A stretch of 64,000 nt of DNA from positions 124,001-188,000 of the forward strand of contig NZ_JAZHOH010000002.1 in assembly GCF_040419245.1 (NCBI RefSeq). Reading direction: 5' to 3'. The notes beneath the pieces are model-generated. The model was not told where the DNA came from and made no database searches. It saw only the letters and a program-made list of their open reading frames with translations. Both the position numbers and the translations under genes were made by a program. This document shows positions 44,243 to 52,650 of the stretch, in pieces; position 1 is the stretch's first letter; every line of letters starts with the position of its first letter. Source of the stretch: Ewingella sp. CoE-038-23. Lineage in GTDB: Bacteria; Pseudomonadota; Gammaproteobacteria; Enterobacterales; Enterobacteriaceae.

Positions 44243-45676
44243 ATGGAATTATTCTCCAACCGACCCGGTGACGACGGCCTGCCCGGCCGCGACCGTTTCT
44301 TCGCTATGCTAACCGTGATGACCATGGCGGCGATGGTGGTGTTCGACGGCTCGATGGTCAATATCGCCCTGCCGCAAATCGCGCGCTCGCTCGAGGTTTC
44401 CGCCGCCGCCGCCGTTTGGGTATCGAATGGCTACCTGCTGTCTGCGGCGATGTCGCTGGCTATCTTCGCCGCCCTCGGCAGCCATATTGGCTTTCGCGCC
44501 CTGTTCAGCGGCGGCCTGATCCTGTTCACGCTGGCGTCGGTGGGCTGCGTGTTCTCTTCCTCGCTGGACATGCTGATCGCTATGCGGCTGCTACAGGGGA
44601 TTGGCGGCGCCGCCACCTTGAGTATCGGCCCGGCCATTTTGCGCACCGTGTTCCCTAATCGCCTGCTGGGAAGAGTGCTGGGCGCGAATGCCCTGCTGAT
44701 CGCCGCCAGTACGGCCGTTGCCCCGATGCTCGGCGGCACCATCCTCGCCGCGCTAAGCTGGCAATGGCTATTTGCGATTAATATCCCACTGGGCGTCGTG
44801 GCGCTGCTTCTGGCTTTGCGCGTGGTGCCGGGCAAAACCAGCACGGTTCGCCACCCCTTTGATGTCGCCGGAGGGGCGCTGTCTGCCATCACGCTCGGCG
44901 CGCTGATCATGGCCGCGAATAGCTTTTCCCATGCGGACAACGGCCATTTTTCATCGCAAACTCTGCTGGACGCTTTGGCCTACGCCGTGGCCGCCATTGT
45001 GGCCGGGATAGCCTTTGTCTGGCGTCAGCGCCGGGCACCTAAGCCGCTGCTGCCTCTGGGCATGTTCGCCTCATCGCGCTTTTCTCTGGCGGCGCTCACC
45101 TCGTTGGCGTCCTTTGTCAGTCAGGGCATCACCTTCGTCGCCCTGCCGTTTCTGTTCCAAAACGTTTATGGCTATAGCGCCTTTACCTCGGCCCTGCTTT
45201 TCACCCCGTGGCCGATTGGCATTATCCTCGCCGCGCCGCACGCCGGGAGGCTGGCCGACCGCCATTCGCCAGCGGTAATTTCAACCATTGGGCTGGGGAT
45301 ATTTGCGCTGGGACTGATTCTGCTCTCTTTGCTGCCAGAACAGGCGGCGATGTGGGATATCTGTTTGCGCAGTCTGATATGTGGCATCGGGTTTGGCTGC
45401 TTCCAAAGCCCCAATAACCGCGAAATGCTGGCCAACGCCTCGCGCGAAAACAGTGGCTACGCCTCTGGCGTGTTGGCGATTATGCGCACCTTCGGGCAGT
45501 GTCTGGGAACGGCACTGGTGGGCGTGATTTTGTCGATTTCACTGAGTGATGCGGCGCACGAAGCTCAGGCGATTCATTTCAGTTTGTGGGTGGCGGTGAT
45601 AGCCACGGGTCTGGCGATTATTGTTAGCCTGAGCCGCATTAGAAACACTCACCACCAGCCACTAAAAGACGCCTAA
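44243..45676 (+). CDS. MFS drug efflux transporter, DHA2 family (14 segments)
   Basis: 477 residues. DHA2 marks: FDGSMVNIALPQIARSLEVS (motif D1), WVSNGYLLSAAMSLAIF, RLLQGIGGAATLSIGPAILR (motif C) and RVLGANALLIAASTAVAP. It should export cationic dyes, disinfectants or a metabolite by proton exchange, as QacA/SmvA-type proteins do. The ATG at 44243 follows a run without a strong ribosome site. It has its own divergent LysR regulator. Confidence 0.9.
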   Translation: MELFSNRPGDDGLPGRDRFFAMLTVMTMAAMVVFDGSMVNIALPQIARSLEVSAAAAVWVSNGYLLSAAMSLAIFAALGSHIGFRALFSGGLILFTLASVGCVFSSSLDMLIAMRLLQGIGGAATLSIGPAILRTVFPNRLLGRVLGANALLIAASTAVAPMLGGTILAALSWQWLFAINIPLGVVALLLALRVVPGKTSTVRHPFDVAGGALSAITLGALIMAANSFSHADNGHFSSQTLLDALAYAVAAIVAGIAFVWRQRRAPKPLLPLGMFASSRFSLAALTSLASFVSQGITFVALPFLFQNVYGYSAFTSALLFTPWPIGIILAAPHAGRLADRHSPAVISTIGLGIFALGLILLSLLPEQAAMWDICLRSLICGIGFGCFQSPNNREMLANASRENSGYASGVLAIMRTFGQCLGTALVGVILSISLSDAAHEAQAIHFSLWVAVIATGLAIIVSLSRIRNTHHQPLKDA

Positions 45677-45696
45677 AAGCCAAGCCGCACGGGTGT

Positions 45697-46413
45697 TCAG
45701 GCAAATTCGTAACTGATTTTAATCCGCTCTTTAGCTTTGATTTTTCGCAGTTCCAACCCCCGTAATGCCTGGGTGGTGGCGGCATGTGTGCCACCACAGG
45801 CTACCGGCACATAGTCGCCCAGACGCACAATGCGCATCTCTTCGTTTTGCGGTATAGACCCCGCCAGCTCTGGCCGCAGGCGGGCGATTTCATCAAAAGA
45901 CATACTTTCAATGGTAACCGGCAAATCCTGCTCAATTGCCTCCGCCACCTTGCTGCGCACCTGCTCCAGCAGCTGATCGGCGGCTAAGGTACTGTTTCCA
46001 GTGAATTCCACATAGGCACCCGGCAAAAAGTGGTGGCCCTTAGCTGGCACCAAAGAGGGCATCAGAGTTTCCACCACGTGGGCAATTAAATGCCCTGCCG
46101 TATGGGCCAGCGACGCCCTGCGGCGGAACTCAGCGTCAATAGTTAAGGTCGCGAGCTGACCGATGTCGAGACTGACTTGGGGATCTGCCAAGTAATGGCG
46201 CACTTCCCCGCCATGATTCAGCGTCTGACGCACCAAATGGCTTTGGCCATGCTGGGTCACACTGCCGTGATCCGACATCTGCCCGCCGCCCTGAGGATAA
46301 AAAACCGTCTGCTCGACCACAAAATAGCGCCCTTTTTCATCTTCGCCGGTGTGCAAGATTGGGCTTTCACAGGTGATAAGTTCAGGTTGAGTCCGGCTTA
46401 AAATGCGCGTCAT
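45697..46413 (-). CDS. AlaX-type alanyl-tRNA editing protein
   Basis: 238 residues. The zinc-binding HxxxH (AHTAGHLIAH) and CxxxH (ACGGTHAATT) motifs of the AlaRS editing domain are present, with the early TVFYPQGGGQMSDHG block. Stand-alone AlaX proteins remove serine or glycine wrongly attached to tRNA-Ala. This one is longer than the smallest AlaX forms, as in the AlaX-II type. An AGAGGAAC site precedes ATG 46413. Monocistronic. Confidence 0.9.
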   Translation of the reverse strand: MTRILSRTQPELITCESPILHTGEDEKGRYFVVEQTVFYPQGGGQMSDHGSVTQHGQSHLVRQTLNHGGEVRHYLADPQVSLDIGQLATLTIDAEFRRRASLAHTAGHLIAHVVETLMPSLVPAKGHHFLPGAYVEFTGNSTLAADQLLEQVRSKVAEAIEQDLPVTIESMSFDEIARLRPELAGSIPQNEEMRIVRLGDYVPVACGGTHAATTQALRGLELRKIKAKERIKISYEFA

Positions 46414-46589
46414 GCGATGTTCCTCTGGTTTTTATTGGTGATTTTTTAACTGCAAACCTGAGTATGGCGCGGGTAAAAGGAGCTGGATTGTAAAAAATTG
46501 CACGGTAAAAGATTTTCAAATTCGCCGAGTGCGATTTGCAATAGCCTTTAGGTGAGACATTCCCAAACGATATTGACGACTCCTTTGCT

Positions 46590-46614
46590 ATATGGTTGTA
46601 TAATACAACCATAT
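46590..46614. promoter_or_regulatory. MarR operator overlapping the -10 box
   Basis: ATATGGTTGTAT and ATACAACCATAT are exact inverted arms around one central base, 25 bp in all. The hexamer TATAAT at 46599-46604 inside the palindrome could be the -10 element, so binding would block RNA polymerase. It ends 17 bases before the start of the MarR-GNAT gene. Confidence 0.88.
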
Positions 46615-46631
46615 TTCAGAGATCGATTTCC

Positions 46632-47585
46632 ATGAGTTCAGCCCTCCAAATAGTTGAAGAAATCCGCGTCGCTTCCCGCAAAATGGTGCGAGAGTTGGGT
46701 TTTATGCATAACACGCTGGCCGCCACCCAATACTCCCCGTCGGTGGTCCACACCCTGCTCGAAGTGGAAAACCATGGCTCCATGACGGCGGCGCAGCTGG
46801 TGCAAATCCTCGGGCTTGAGAAGTCGAGCGTCAGCCGCATGCTGACTAAGCTGGTGAGCGCCGGTGAGCTGGAAGAAACGCCATCTACCGACGACGCGAG
46901 GATCAAGCAGCTTACCCTGACGGCGCAGGGCAGGAAAACCGTCGAAAAAATCAATAGTTACGGCAGCCAACAGGTGATCGCCGCCCTGCAAAAGATGAAT
47001 CCCCACCAGCAGCAGACCGTCTCACAAGGGTTGAGATTTTATGCCGAGGCGCTAAAAGCCTGTCGCCAAGAGAGCGAGCCGGAAAGCAAAGATCAGGTAA
47101 AAGTCATTTGTGGCTACCAGCCCGGAATGATTGGCCGCATCACTGAAATGCACGGCAGTTATTACGCCAGAGAACATAATTTCGGCAGCTTTTTTGAAGC
47201 CAAAGTGGCGGCGGGTCTGGCGGATTTCACCGGACGTCTGGATAAGCCGGGCAATCAGATTTGGCTGGCGATGCAAAATGGACGCATTGTCGGCTCGGTG
47301 GCGATTGATGGTGAAGATCTGGCGAATGACGATGCCCACCTGCGCTGGTTCATCCTTGATGACGGCTGTCGCGGCAGCGGCGCGGGTAGAAAGTTGATTG
47401 CCGCCGCGATGCAATTCTGCGATGAACAAGGTTTCCCGGCGGTACAGCTGTGGACATTCAACAAACTCACCGCCGCTAGGCGTTTATATGAGTCCTTTGG
47501 CTTTGAACTGGCGAAAGAGTGGCAAGGCGATCAGTGGGGAAGCACTATCACTGAGCAGCAGTTTACTCGGGCCAAACGCGCATAG
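46632..47585 (+). CDS. MarR-GNAT fusion: repressor with acetyltransferase domain
   Basis: 317 residues from ATG 46632; the frame opened at 46596 starts inside the palindrome. Residues 1-140 are a MarR winged helix (MTAAQLVQILGLEKSSVSRM and EETPSTDDARIKQLTLTAQG). Residues 150-317 are a GNAT acetyltransferase (GRIVGSVAID, GCRGSGAGRKLIAAAMQF for acetyl-CoA, and ARRLYESFGF). Such fusions are known in many bacteria. It should repress itself through the perfect 25-bp palindrome and acetylate an unknown small amine. The 3' end overlaps the convergent TetR gene. Confidence 0.92.
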   Translation: MSSALQIVEEIRVASRKMVRELGFMHNTLAATQYSPSVVHTLLEVENHGSMTAAQLVQILGLEKSSVSRMLTKLVSAGELEETPSTDDARIKQLTLTAQGRKTVEKINSYGSQQVIAALQKMNPHQQQTVSQGLRFYAEALKACRQESEPESKDQVKVICGYQPGMIGRITEMHGSYYAREHNFGSFFEAKVAAGLADFTGRLDKPGNQIWLAMQNGRIVGSVAIDGEDLANDDAHLRWFILDDGCRGSGAGRKLIAAAMQFCDEQGFPAVQLWTFNKLTAARRLYESFGFELAKEWQGDQWGSTITEQQFTRAKRA

Positions 47586-48177
47586 CATTGTCGACCAGCG
47601 CCATCATGGCCTCTTTCGACGCGCCCTCTTTGGCTTTGATCGACATGCCATTCAGCAGGGTGCTGAAGAAGCTGGCTAAGGCGGCGGGATCGGCAGTTTT
47701 CGGCACATCGCCGTCGACCATTCCCAGCTCTATGCGGCCTATGAGAGCGCATTCGGTTTCAAAGCGCGCGGCCTTAACAGCCCTTTGTACTGGCGAGGTG
47801 GACGGGCAGGAATTCACCGTCGAGACCACCAGCATGCAGCCCGGCGGGTTTCCTGGGCTGACATATCGCTCGGCGGCTTGCCGTAAAATGCGCTCAATGG
47901 CGGCCTTGGCGGTGACTTCTTTACAGGCTTCCACCTGATAATTGCCCGGCCCTTTGATATAGCGATCCACCGACTCAAGAAACAGCCGCTCTTTATCTCC
48001 AAAGGTGCTGTAGACGCTCGGCGTGGTGATTTTCATCGCCTCAAGCAGTTCGGCCATCGACGTCGTTTCATAGCCATGCAGCCAGAACAGGCGCATGGCC
48101 TGCTCCAGCACGTCTTCGCGATCGAAAGACTTAGGTCTGCCGCGTTTCTTTAATGTGGAAGATTTATCTGTGTTCAT
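47563..48177 (-). CDS. TetR-family transcriptional regulator
   Basis: 204 residues from ATG 48177. The TetR HTH is standard: VLEQAMRLFWLHGYETTSMA, EAMKITTPSVYSTFGDKERL. The C-terminal ligand domain has Cys-containing GCMLVVSTVNSC, a layout common in regulators that sense electrophiles. It lies downstream of the MFS gene on the same strand with a 47-bp gap, so it is in the same operon. Its operator is probably the perfect 26-bp palindrome at 49504. Confidence 0.9.
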   Translation of the reverse strand: MNTDKSSTLKKRGRPKSFDREDVLEQAMRLFWLHGYETTSMAELLEAMKITTPSVYSTFGDKERLFLESVDRYIKGPGNYQVEACKEVTAKAAIERILRQAAERYVSPGNPPGCMLVVSTVNSCPSTSPVQRAVKAARFETECALIGRIELGMVDGDVPKTADPAALASFFSTLLNGMSIKAKEGASKEAMMALVDNAMRVWPE

Positions 48178-48224
48178 AACTCCGATTCTAAAAGATGCCC
48201 CCTGACGCAGCAAGCAGCGACCTA

Positions 48225-49424
48225 TCAGACCCGCACGGCGGGCCGCGGCCGGGTGAAAAGCACAATGACCGAGGCCAGCAGGGCAAGAACTCCGCCGAGC
48301 ATAAAGGCACTGCTGGTGCCGATACTGTCAGCCAGCACGCCGCCGAAGAACGCGCCGCTCGCCAGTGAAATCTGGAAAATAAATACGATCAATGAGGATC
48401 CGGTTTCAAACTGCTCAGGCGCGGCCTGATAAACCCAGATATTCAAACATACTGGCATAGCGCCAAACGCCAGCCCCCACATAACAATCAGGAAGGATGC
48501 CGTCAGCGCGCTGTCGCTAAGCTGGGAAGCGCCGACCACCGCCACACCCATGAGTAGCAAACAGGCCAAAAGCGTGTGCTTCACGCCGACGCTCTTCACC
48601 ATCACTTCCGTCAGGAAAGTCCCGACCAGTCCCGCAAGACCATAAGCCATGAGTAATAGAGAGAGATCTGACGCCGATAACCCGAGCTGAAAACGCAGCC
48701 ACGGCTCGAGGTAGGTATAAGCCGAGAACTGCGCGGCGGCCATGAACAGCGCGATGATCAGCCCATAACGCACGCCGGAGATCTTCGCCACGCTAAATAG
48801 GGTGCTGGCTTTTATCGACTGTCTGGCCGGGAGCGAGGGCAGCGTCGCCCATTGCAGCAGAAAGACTCCGATGGCCAACACCGTATTGAGGGTAAATGCC
48901 ATCCGCCAGCCAAGAATATCGCCGATAAATGCCCCAGCGGGCACCCCGGCGACAGTCCCCACCGCCACGCCCGCCGAAATCAGCGAAGTGGCTCTTGCTC
49001 CCTGCTCTTCAGGCACTAGGCGGCGGCCCGCAGGAATGGCAAAAGACCAAAATCCCCCAACGGCGACTCCCAAAATGATACGACCGATCAGCAAAACTCC
49101 AAAAGAGGGTGCGAGCATCGCCGCCGCGTTAGAGAAAATCACCAGCGCAGACAAGAACAACAGCAGAGTGCGGCGATTCAGCTGGCGGGAAAACAGTATC
49201 AACAGGAGCGCCGAGGCTGCGGCCGCCAGCCCCGGCAGCATCACCGCCAGCCCTGCCCGCCCCTCGCTGACATTCAGCGAATGCGCAATGGGGGTCAGTA
49301 AGCCTATAGGCAAGAATTCAGTGTTAATCAAAACAAAGGTGCCGAAGCCGAGCGAGATAACACTCAACCATCGTTTAAATGCAGAAGCGTTAGGCTGGGC
49401 GTCCAGGGAAGTGCACTCAGTCAT
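48225..49424 (-). CDS. MFS efflux transporter, DHA1 family (NepI/AraJ-like)
   Basis: 399 residues with 12 membrane segments. DHA1 marks are TEFLPIGLLTPIAHSLNVSE, SRQLNRRTLLLFLSALVIFS (motif A region) and IGRIILGVAVGGFWSFAIPA. It resembles NepI and arabinose-efflux-type proteins that expel nucleosides or sugars, though the substrate here is unproven. It forms an operon with the TetR gene at 47563-48177. A perfect palindrome lies 80 bp upstream. Confidence 0.9.
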   Translation of the reverse strand: MTECTSLDAQPNASAFKRWLSVISLGFGTFVLINTEFLPIGLLTPIAHSLNVSEGRAGLAVMLPGLAAAASALLLILFSRQLNRRTLLLFLSALVIFSNAAAMLAPSFGVLLIGRIILGVAVGGFWSFAIPAGRRLVPEEQGARATSLISAGVAVGTVAGVPAGAFIGDILGWRMAFTLNTVLAIGVFLLQWATLPSLPARQSIKASTLFSVAKISGVRYGLIIALFMAAAQFSAYTYLEPWLRFQLGLSASDLSLLLMAYGLAGLVGTFLTEVMVKSVGVKHTLLACLLLMGVAVVGASQLSDSALTASFLIVMWGLAFGAMPVCLNIWVYQAAPEQFETGSSLIVFIFQISLASGAFFGGVLADSIGTSSAFMLGGVLALLASVIVLFTRPRPAVRV

Positions 49425-49503
49425 AAAAGGATCCTGAAGGTTTTAAAGTGAGGGAAGCTAGATATCGGGGCTATGAAACGGCATTCAGGGCCAAGCGTCA
49501 ATA

Positions 49504-49529
49504 AATTACGTAATGATCATTACGTAATT
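49504..49529. promoter_or_regulatory. Perfect 26-bp palindrome, likely TetR operator
   Basis: AATTACGTAATGA and its exact complement TCATTACGTAATT meet without a spacer. It stands 80 bases upstream of the MFS start in the 366-bp gap before prlF. The repeated TTACGTAA core fits TetR-family operators. Confidence 0.75.
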
Positions 49530-49696
49530 ATTTAGCTGATTATTCGCTAAGTCACTGCCCACGCCTCGCCAACACATCCGCCCTGCTAAAGCTTGCTCCA
49601 AAGGGGCTCTGGCGCTATTTCAGCCGCTAAACTTACAGGTTGCACTTACAGGAAATTCTTCCACGTATTAGTATGTTGTAACTAAGCAATTTCAAG

Positions 49697-49732
49697 GTAA
49701 TGCGTTTGCATTGTACAATGCAAGTGCATTAC
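49697..49732. promoter_or_regulatory. 36-bp palindromic operator of prlF-yhaV
   Basis: GTAATGCGTTTGCATTGT and ACAATGCAAGTGCATTAC are inverted copies with two mismatches. It ends 58 bases before prlF. AbrB-fold antitoxins bind such long dyads to repress their own operon. Confidence 0.75.
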
Positions 49733-49790
49733 ACTTTGACCATGCTTTAACCAACAACCTTGCGGATCTTTGAGAGCGGGAGAACGAAAC

Positions 49791-50129
49791 ATGGTGACTT
49801 TGAAAATGGCTGACGTGTCTCTGCGTGCTGAGTCTCGACTTACCGAACGTAGCCAGACCACGATCCCTGCGTCGATTCGTGATGCACTGAATCTGAAAGC
49901 CGGTAAACACATCGAGTATTCCCTGTTGCCCGGCGGGCAAGTTATCTTATCAAGAAAGGACGACAATCAGGACGATCCTGTCGTGGCTCAATTCCTGGCA
50001 TTCCTTGAAAACGACATGGCGAAAAATCCGCAGCATATCCATGCTGTGCCGGAGGCGTTGTGGTCTGACATTAAGGAACTCACTGCTGGCGTTGAGATTG
50101 ATTTGGACGCGCCACTTACGGACGATTAG
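49791..50129 (+). CDS. prlF: PrlF (SohA) antitoxin
   Basis: 112 residues from ATG 49791, with GGGAGAA upstream; the frame from 49770 has no site. The AbrB/SpoVT swapped-hairpin DNA-binding domain is visible (AESRLTERSQTTIPASIRDA, NLKAGKHIEYSLLPGGQVIL), and the C-terminal part (PVVAQFLAFLENDMAKNPQH) is the toxin-binding tail. PrlF neutralises the YhaV nuclease and represses its operon. Length equals that of E. coli PrlF. The yhaV gene follows 12 bp later. Confidence 0.95.
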   Translation: MVTLKMADVSLRAESRLTERSQTTIPASIRDALNLKAGKHIEYSLLPGGQVILSRKDDNQDDPVVAQFLAFLENDMAKNPQHIHAVPEALWSDIKELTAGVEIDLDAPLTDD

Positions 50130-50141
50130 TGGGAGATTGCA

Positions 50142-50558
50142 GTGGAATCTTTAGAAATTAATGGCTGGAAAATTTATTTTAATGCGTGTTTTACCGAGCA
50201 AATTTTAAAACTTCGGCAGGAAGTCAACGCGCTCAAAGCGTCTAATCCGCATGATTATTTTAACAAGCGCCCGACGAAATTGCTGGCGGCAATTATGCAA
50301 GTCATCGAGCGCGTGGCTTCAGACCCACTGGGCGCGCAATTCAGGCAGGGAAGTACCTTAGGGCCAGAAAACAAGCATTGGTTTCGCGCTAAATTCCTTC
50401 AGCAATATCGCTTATTTTTTCGTTGTAGTGATAAACACAAAGCGATTGTTTTTGCGTGGGTGAATGATGAAAAAACAAAACGCGCCTATGAATCCAAAAC
50501 CGAGGCCTATAAGGTGTTCGAGAGAATGCTCAATGCGGGTAATCCGCCTGACGATTAA
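50142..50558 (+). CDS. yhaV: YhaV ribosome-dependent mRNA interferase toxin
   Basis: 138 residues; E. coli YhaV is slightly longer at the front. It has a RelE-like fold with the conserved ATP-free nuclease pattern: RPTKLLAAIMQVIERVASDP, GAQFRQGSTLGPENKHWFR and QQYRLFFRCSDKHKAIVFAW. It cuts mRNA on stalled ribosomes and is held inactive by PrlF. Translation is coupled to prlF through a GGGAGA site. It is one of the clearest stabilisation modules next to the microcin locus. Confidence 0.93.
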   Translation: MESLEINGWKIYFNACFTEQILKLRQEVNALKASNPHDYFNKRPTKLLAAIMQVIERVASDPLGAQFRQGSTLGPENKHWFRAKFLQQYRLFFRCSDKHKAIVFAWVNDEKTKRAYESKTEAYKVFERMLNAGNPPDD

Positions 50559-50701
50559 TTAATCGTATTTTTATTTATATATTTATTTAACTAATGGAAT
50601 AAATAAATTCATTCATCAAAATAATAAAAAATAAATATTGAGTATAATAAGAATTTGAGGTATTAAAAGAACAAGGGATAATTTTCTTAAGGATCTATTT
50701 C

Positions 50702-50983
50702 ATGGACTCATTAGGATTTAATTTTTCGTCTTTTTTTATCTGTATTATGTCTTATGTTATATTTCTCAAAACCAGAGGGAAGAATCTTAGCAACATCAAT
50801 TGCTTTTTTTTCCTTTTGTTTGCGACCTTTGTTATTTGTTTCTTCCATCCCCTTACAGTTCTTTTTTTTAATAACAACCCATTATTATGGAAGGTTTTTT
50901 TGTTCGATTTTTTAGGAACACTTCTAGCATCGTTAGCATTTAACATTACACTACTTTATTTATATAAAAAGGTGAGAAAATGA
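50702..50983 (+). CDS. Putative microcin immunity membrane protein
   Basis: 93 residues with three predicted hydrophobic segments (FIFCIMSYVIFL-like, FFLLFATFVICFF and LFDFLGTLLASLAFNITLLY) and few charges, ending KKVRK. AAGGA precedes ATG 50702. The stop overlaps the microcin precursor start as ATGA, the same order (immunity then toxin) as cvi-cvaC in the microcin V system. It is AT-rich, like the rest of the locus. A small integral membrane protein in this place is most likely the self-protection factor. No sequence relative is recognised, so the assignment rests on position. Confidence 0.7.
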   Translation: MDSLGFNFSSFFICIMSYVIFLKTRGKNLSNINCFFFLLFATFVICFFHPLTVLFFNNNPLLWKVFLFDFLGTLLASLAFNITLLYLYKKVRK

Positions 50984-51294
50984 AAGAGTTAGAATGGTCC
51001 CAACTTAATGTTATATCTGGAGCACAATCCGATATTAACAATGCGAACTCACAATTATTAAATGACATTTCTAGTAATATTGCTTGGGGCGCCGGAATGG
51101 GTCTCATAGGTGGCCCGATGGGTGCTTTAGCTGGCGGTGCTGGTGGAGCCTTACAAACAGTAATTCAAGGAGCTTATAAACATGGAAGCGTTAATGTGCA
51201 AATGCCACAAGTTCCAATGAGACCAAGCTGGGGAAGTCCCGCCCCTAAACTTTGCAACCCACCAGCTATTACCTCTGGTTGCCCACATTACTAA
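50980..51294 (+). CDS. Class IIa microcin precursor, MccV-like
   Basis: 104 residues, the length of MccV precursor. The first 15 residues, MKELEWSQLNVISGA, are a double-glycine-type leader ending in GA, as in MccL. After cleavage, the mature 89-residue peptide has a Gly/Ala-rich middle (AWGAGMGLIGGPMGALAGGA) suited to membrane insertion and a C-terminal loop closed by two cysteines (CNPPAITSGC). Both traits are typical of class IIa microcins. The exporter at 54748-58138 would remove the leader. Overlap with the immunity gene. It is followed by a strong terminator. Confidence 0.85.
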   Translation: MKELEWSQLNVISGAQSDINNANSQLLNDISSNIAWGAGMGLIGGPMGALAGGAGGALQTVIQGAYKHGSVNVQMPQVPMRPSWGSPAPKLCNPPAITSGCPHY

Positions 51295-51316
51295 TATCCA
51301 TAGTTACCTTTAAATA

Positions 51317-51343
51317 AAGGCCACATAAAAATGTGGCCTTTTC
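51317..51343 (+). terminator. Terminator after the first microcin gene
   Basis: AAGGCCACAT, AAAA, ATGTGGCCTT: a 10-bp stem with TT more T residues, 22 bp after the stop. Confidence 0.85.
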
Positions 51344-51464
51344 TATAGAGTAGTACAATCCCACGTCATCTCCCCACATAATAAGATTCTGCTGATTTTT
51401 GCTTGAAAAACAGCGATGCTAACAACCAGTTAATACAATTGCCATTAGCTGCAAAGGACCCAGA

Positions 51465-52601
51465 ATGAACCAATCAATCGCCATCGTGGGCGCAGGTCTG
51501 GGAGGCTTAATGCTGGCCCGGGTTCTTCATCTGCACGGCATTAACGCCACCGTTTTTGAAGCCGAAGCCTCTGCCGATGCGCGTTCGCAGGGCGGTTTGC
51601 TGGATATTCACGACTATAATGGCCAGCTTGCGCTTCAGGCTGCGGGGCTTTTCGAGCAGTTTCAGGCAATTATCCAGCGCGGCGCTCAGGCATCGCGGGT
51701 GCTGAATAAACACGGCAAGGTGCTGCTTGATGAGCCGGACGATGGCGATGGTGGCAGGCCAGAAGTGCATCGCGGCGATTTGCGTAAGTTGCTGCTGGAT
51801 TCACTGCCTGAGGGCATGATCCGCTGGGGGCATAAAGTCACGTCAGTCGCGCCGCTAGGCTCTGGGCAGCATCAGCTGACCTTCGCCAATGGCTCGACGT
51901 TGGTGACGGATATTCTGGTGGGTGCTGACGGCGCATGGTCGAAGGTCCGCCCTCTCCTCTCCCCCGCCAAGCCAAGCTATGCCGGAGTGACCTTCATTGA
52001 AACCTACCTGCACAATGCTAATGAGGATCACCCGGAAAGTGCGGCAGCCGTGGGCGGCGGAACTCTGTTTGCTCTCGAACCAAACCGGGGCATTCTGGCG
52101 CACTGTGAAGGTAATGGCACGCTACATGCCTACGCGGCCCTGAGACAGCCTGAGGCTTGGCTCGCTACTGTTGATTTTTCCGTTCCGCAGAGCGCTAAGG
52201 CGCAGGTGGCCGCCGAGTTCGCCGACTGGGCACCGGAGCTTACTGCACTTATCACCGAAAGCGAAAAAGACGCCGTAGTACGTGCCATTTCCGTACTGCC
52301 TGTGGAGCATCAGTGGCAACGGGTCCCAGGCGTGACGCTGCTCGGCGACGCGGCGCACCTGATGTCGCCCTTCGCCGGTGAAGGCGCAAATCTGGCCATG
52401 TTCGACGGTGCTGAACTGGCAAAAGCCATCGTCGCGCACCTCGGCGATATAGAAGCGGCGCTGGCCGCCTATGAAAAGGAACTCTTCCCGCGCAGCGCGG
52501 CAGCGGCAGAAGAAGCCGCGCGAAATCTAGAATTGTGCTTTGGGGAGGACGCGCCGCACAGCCTGCTGGCGCTCTTCACCCAGCATCATGATGCTAAATA
52601 A
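51465..52601 (+). CDS. Tet(X)-like FAD-dependent monooxygenase
   Basis: 378 residues. N-terminal dinucleotide fold (IAIVGAGLGGLMLARVLHLH), the GGLLDIHDYNGQLALQAAGL block, and the FAD-binding GDAAHLMSPFAGEGANLAMF. Length and pattern match the Tet(X) branch of class A flavoprotein hydroxylases, enzymes that use NADPH and oxygen to hydroxylate substrates including tetracyclines in some members. Whether this one does is unknown; chromosomal relatives are common. It is inserted between the two microcin groups with its own promoter region. Confidence 0.88.
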   Translation: MNQSIAIVGAGLGGLMLARVLHLHGINATVFEAEASADARSQGGLLDIHDYNGQLALQAAGLFEQFQAIIQRGAQASRVLNKHGKVLLDEPDDGDGGRPEVHRGDLRKLLLDSLPEGMIRWGHKVTSVAPLGSGQHQLTFANGSTLVTDILVGADGAWSKVRPLLSPAKPSYAGVTFIETYLHNANEDHPESAAAVGGGTLFALEPNRGILAHCEGNGTLHAYAALRQPEAWLATVDFSVPQSAKAQVAAEFADWAPELTALITESEKDAVVRAISVLPVEHQWQRVPGVTLLGDAAHLMSPFAGEGANLAMFDGAELAKAIVAHLGDIEAALAAYEKELFPRSAAAAEEAARNLELCFGEDAPHSLLALFTQHHDAK

Positions 52602-52650
52602 GCTCTGTTTAATGATAAAGTTGGCGAAATAGAATGATTAAATCGGGGCG

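Noticed and set aside
50559..50701. Fur box before the first microcin operon
   Set aside because: The region is very AT-rich but has no convincing 19-bp GATAAT-type palindrome.
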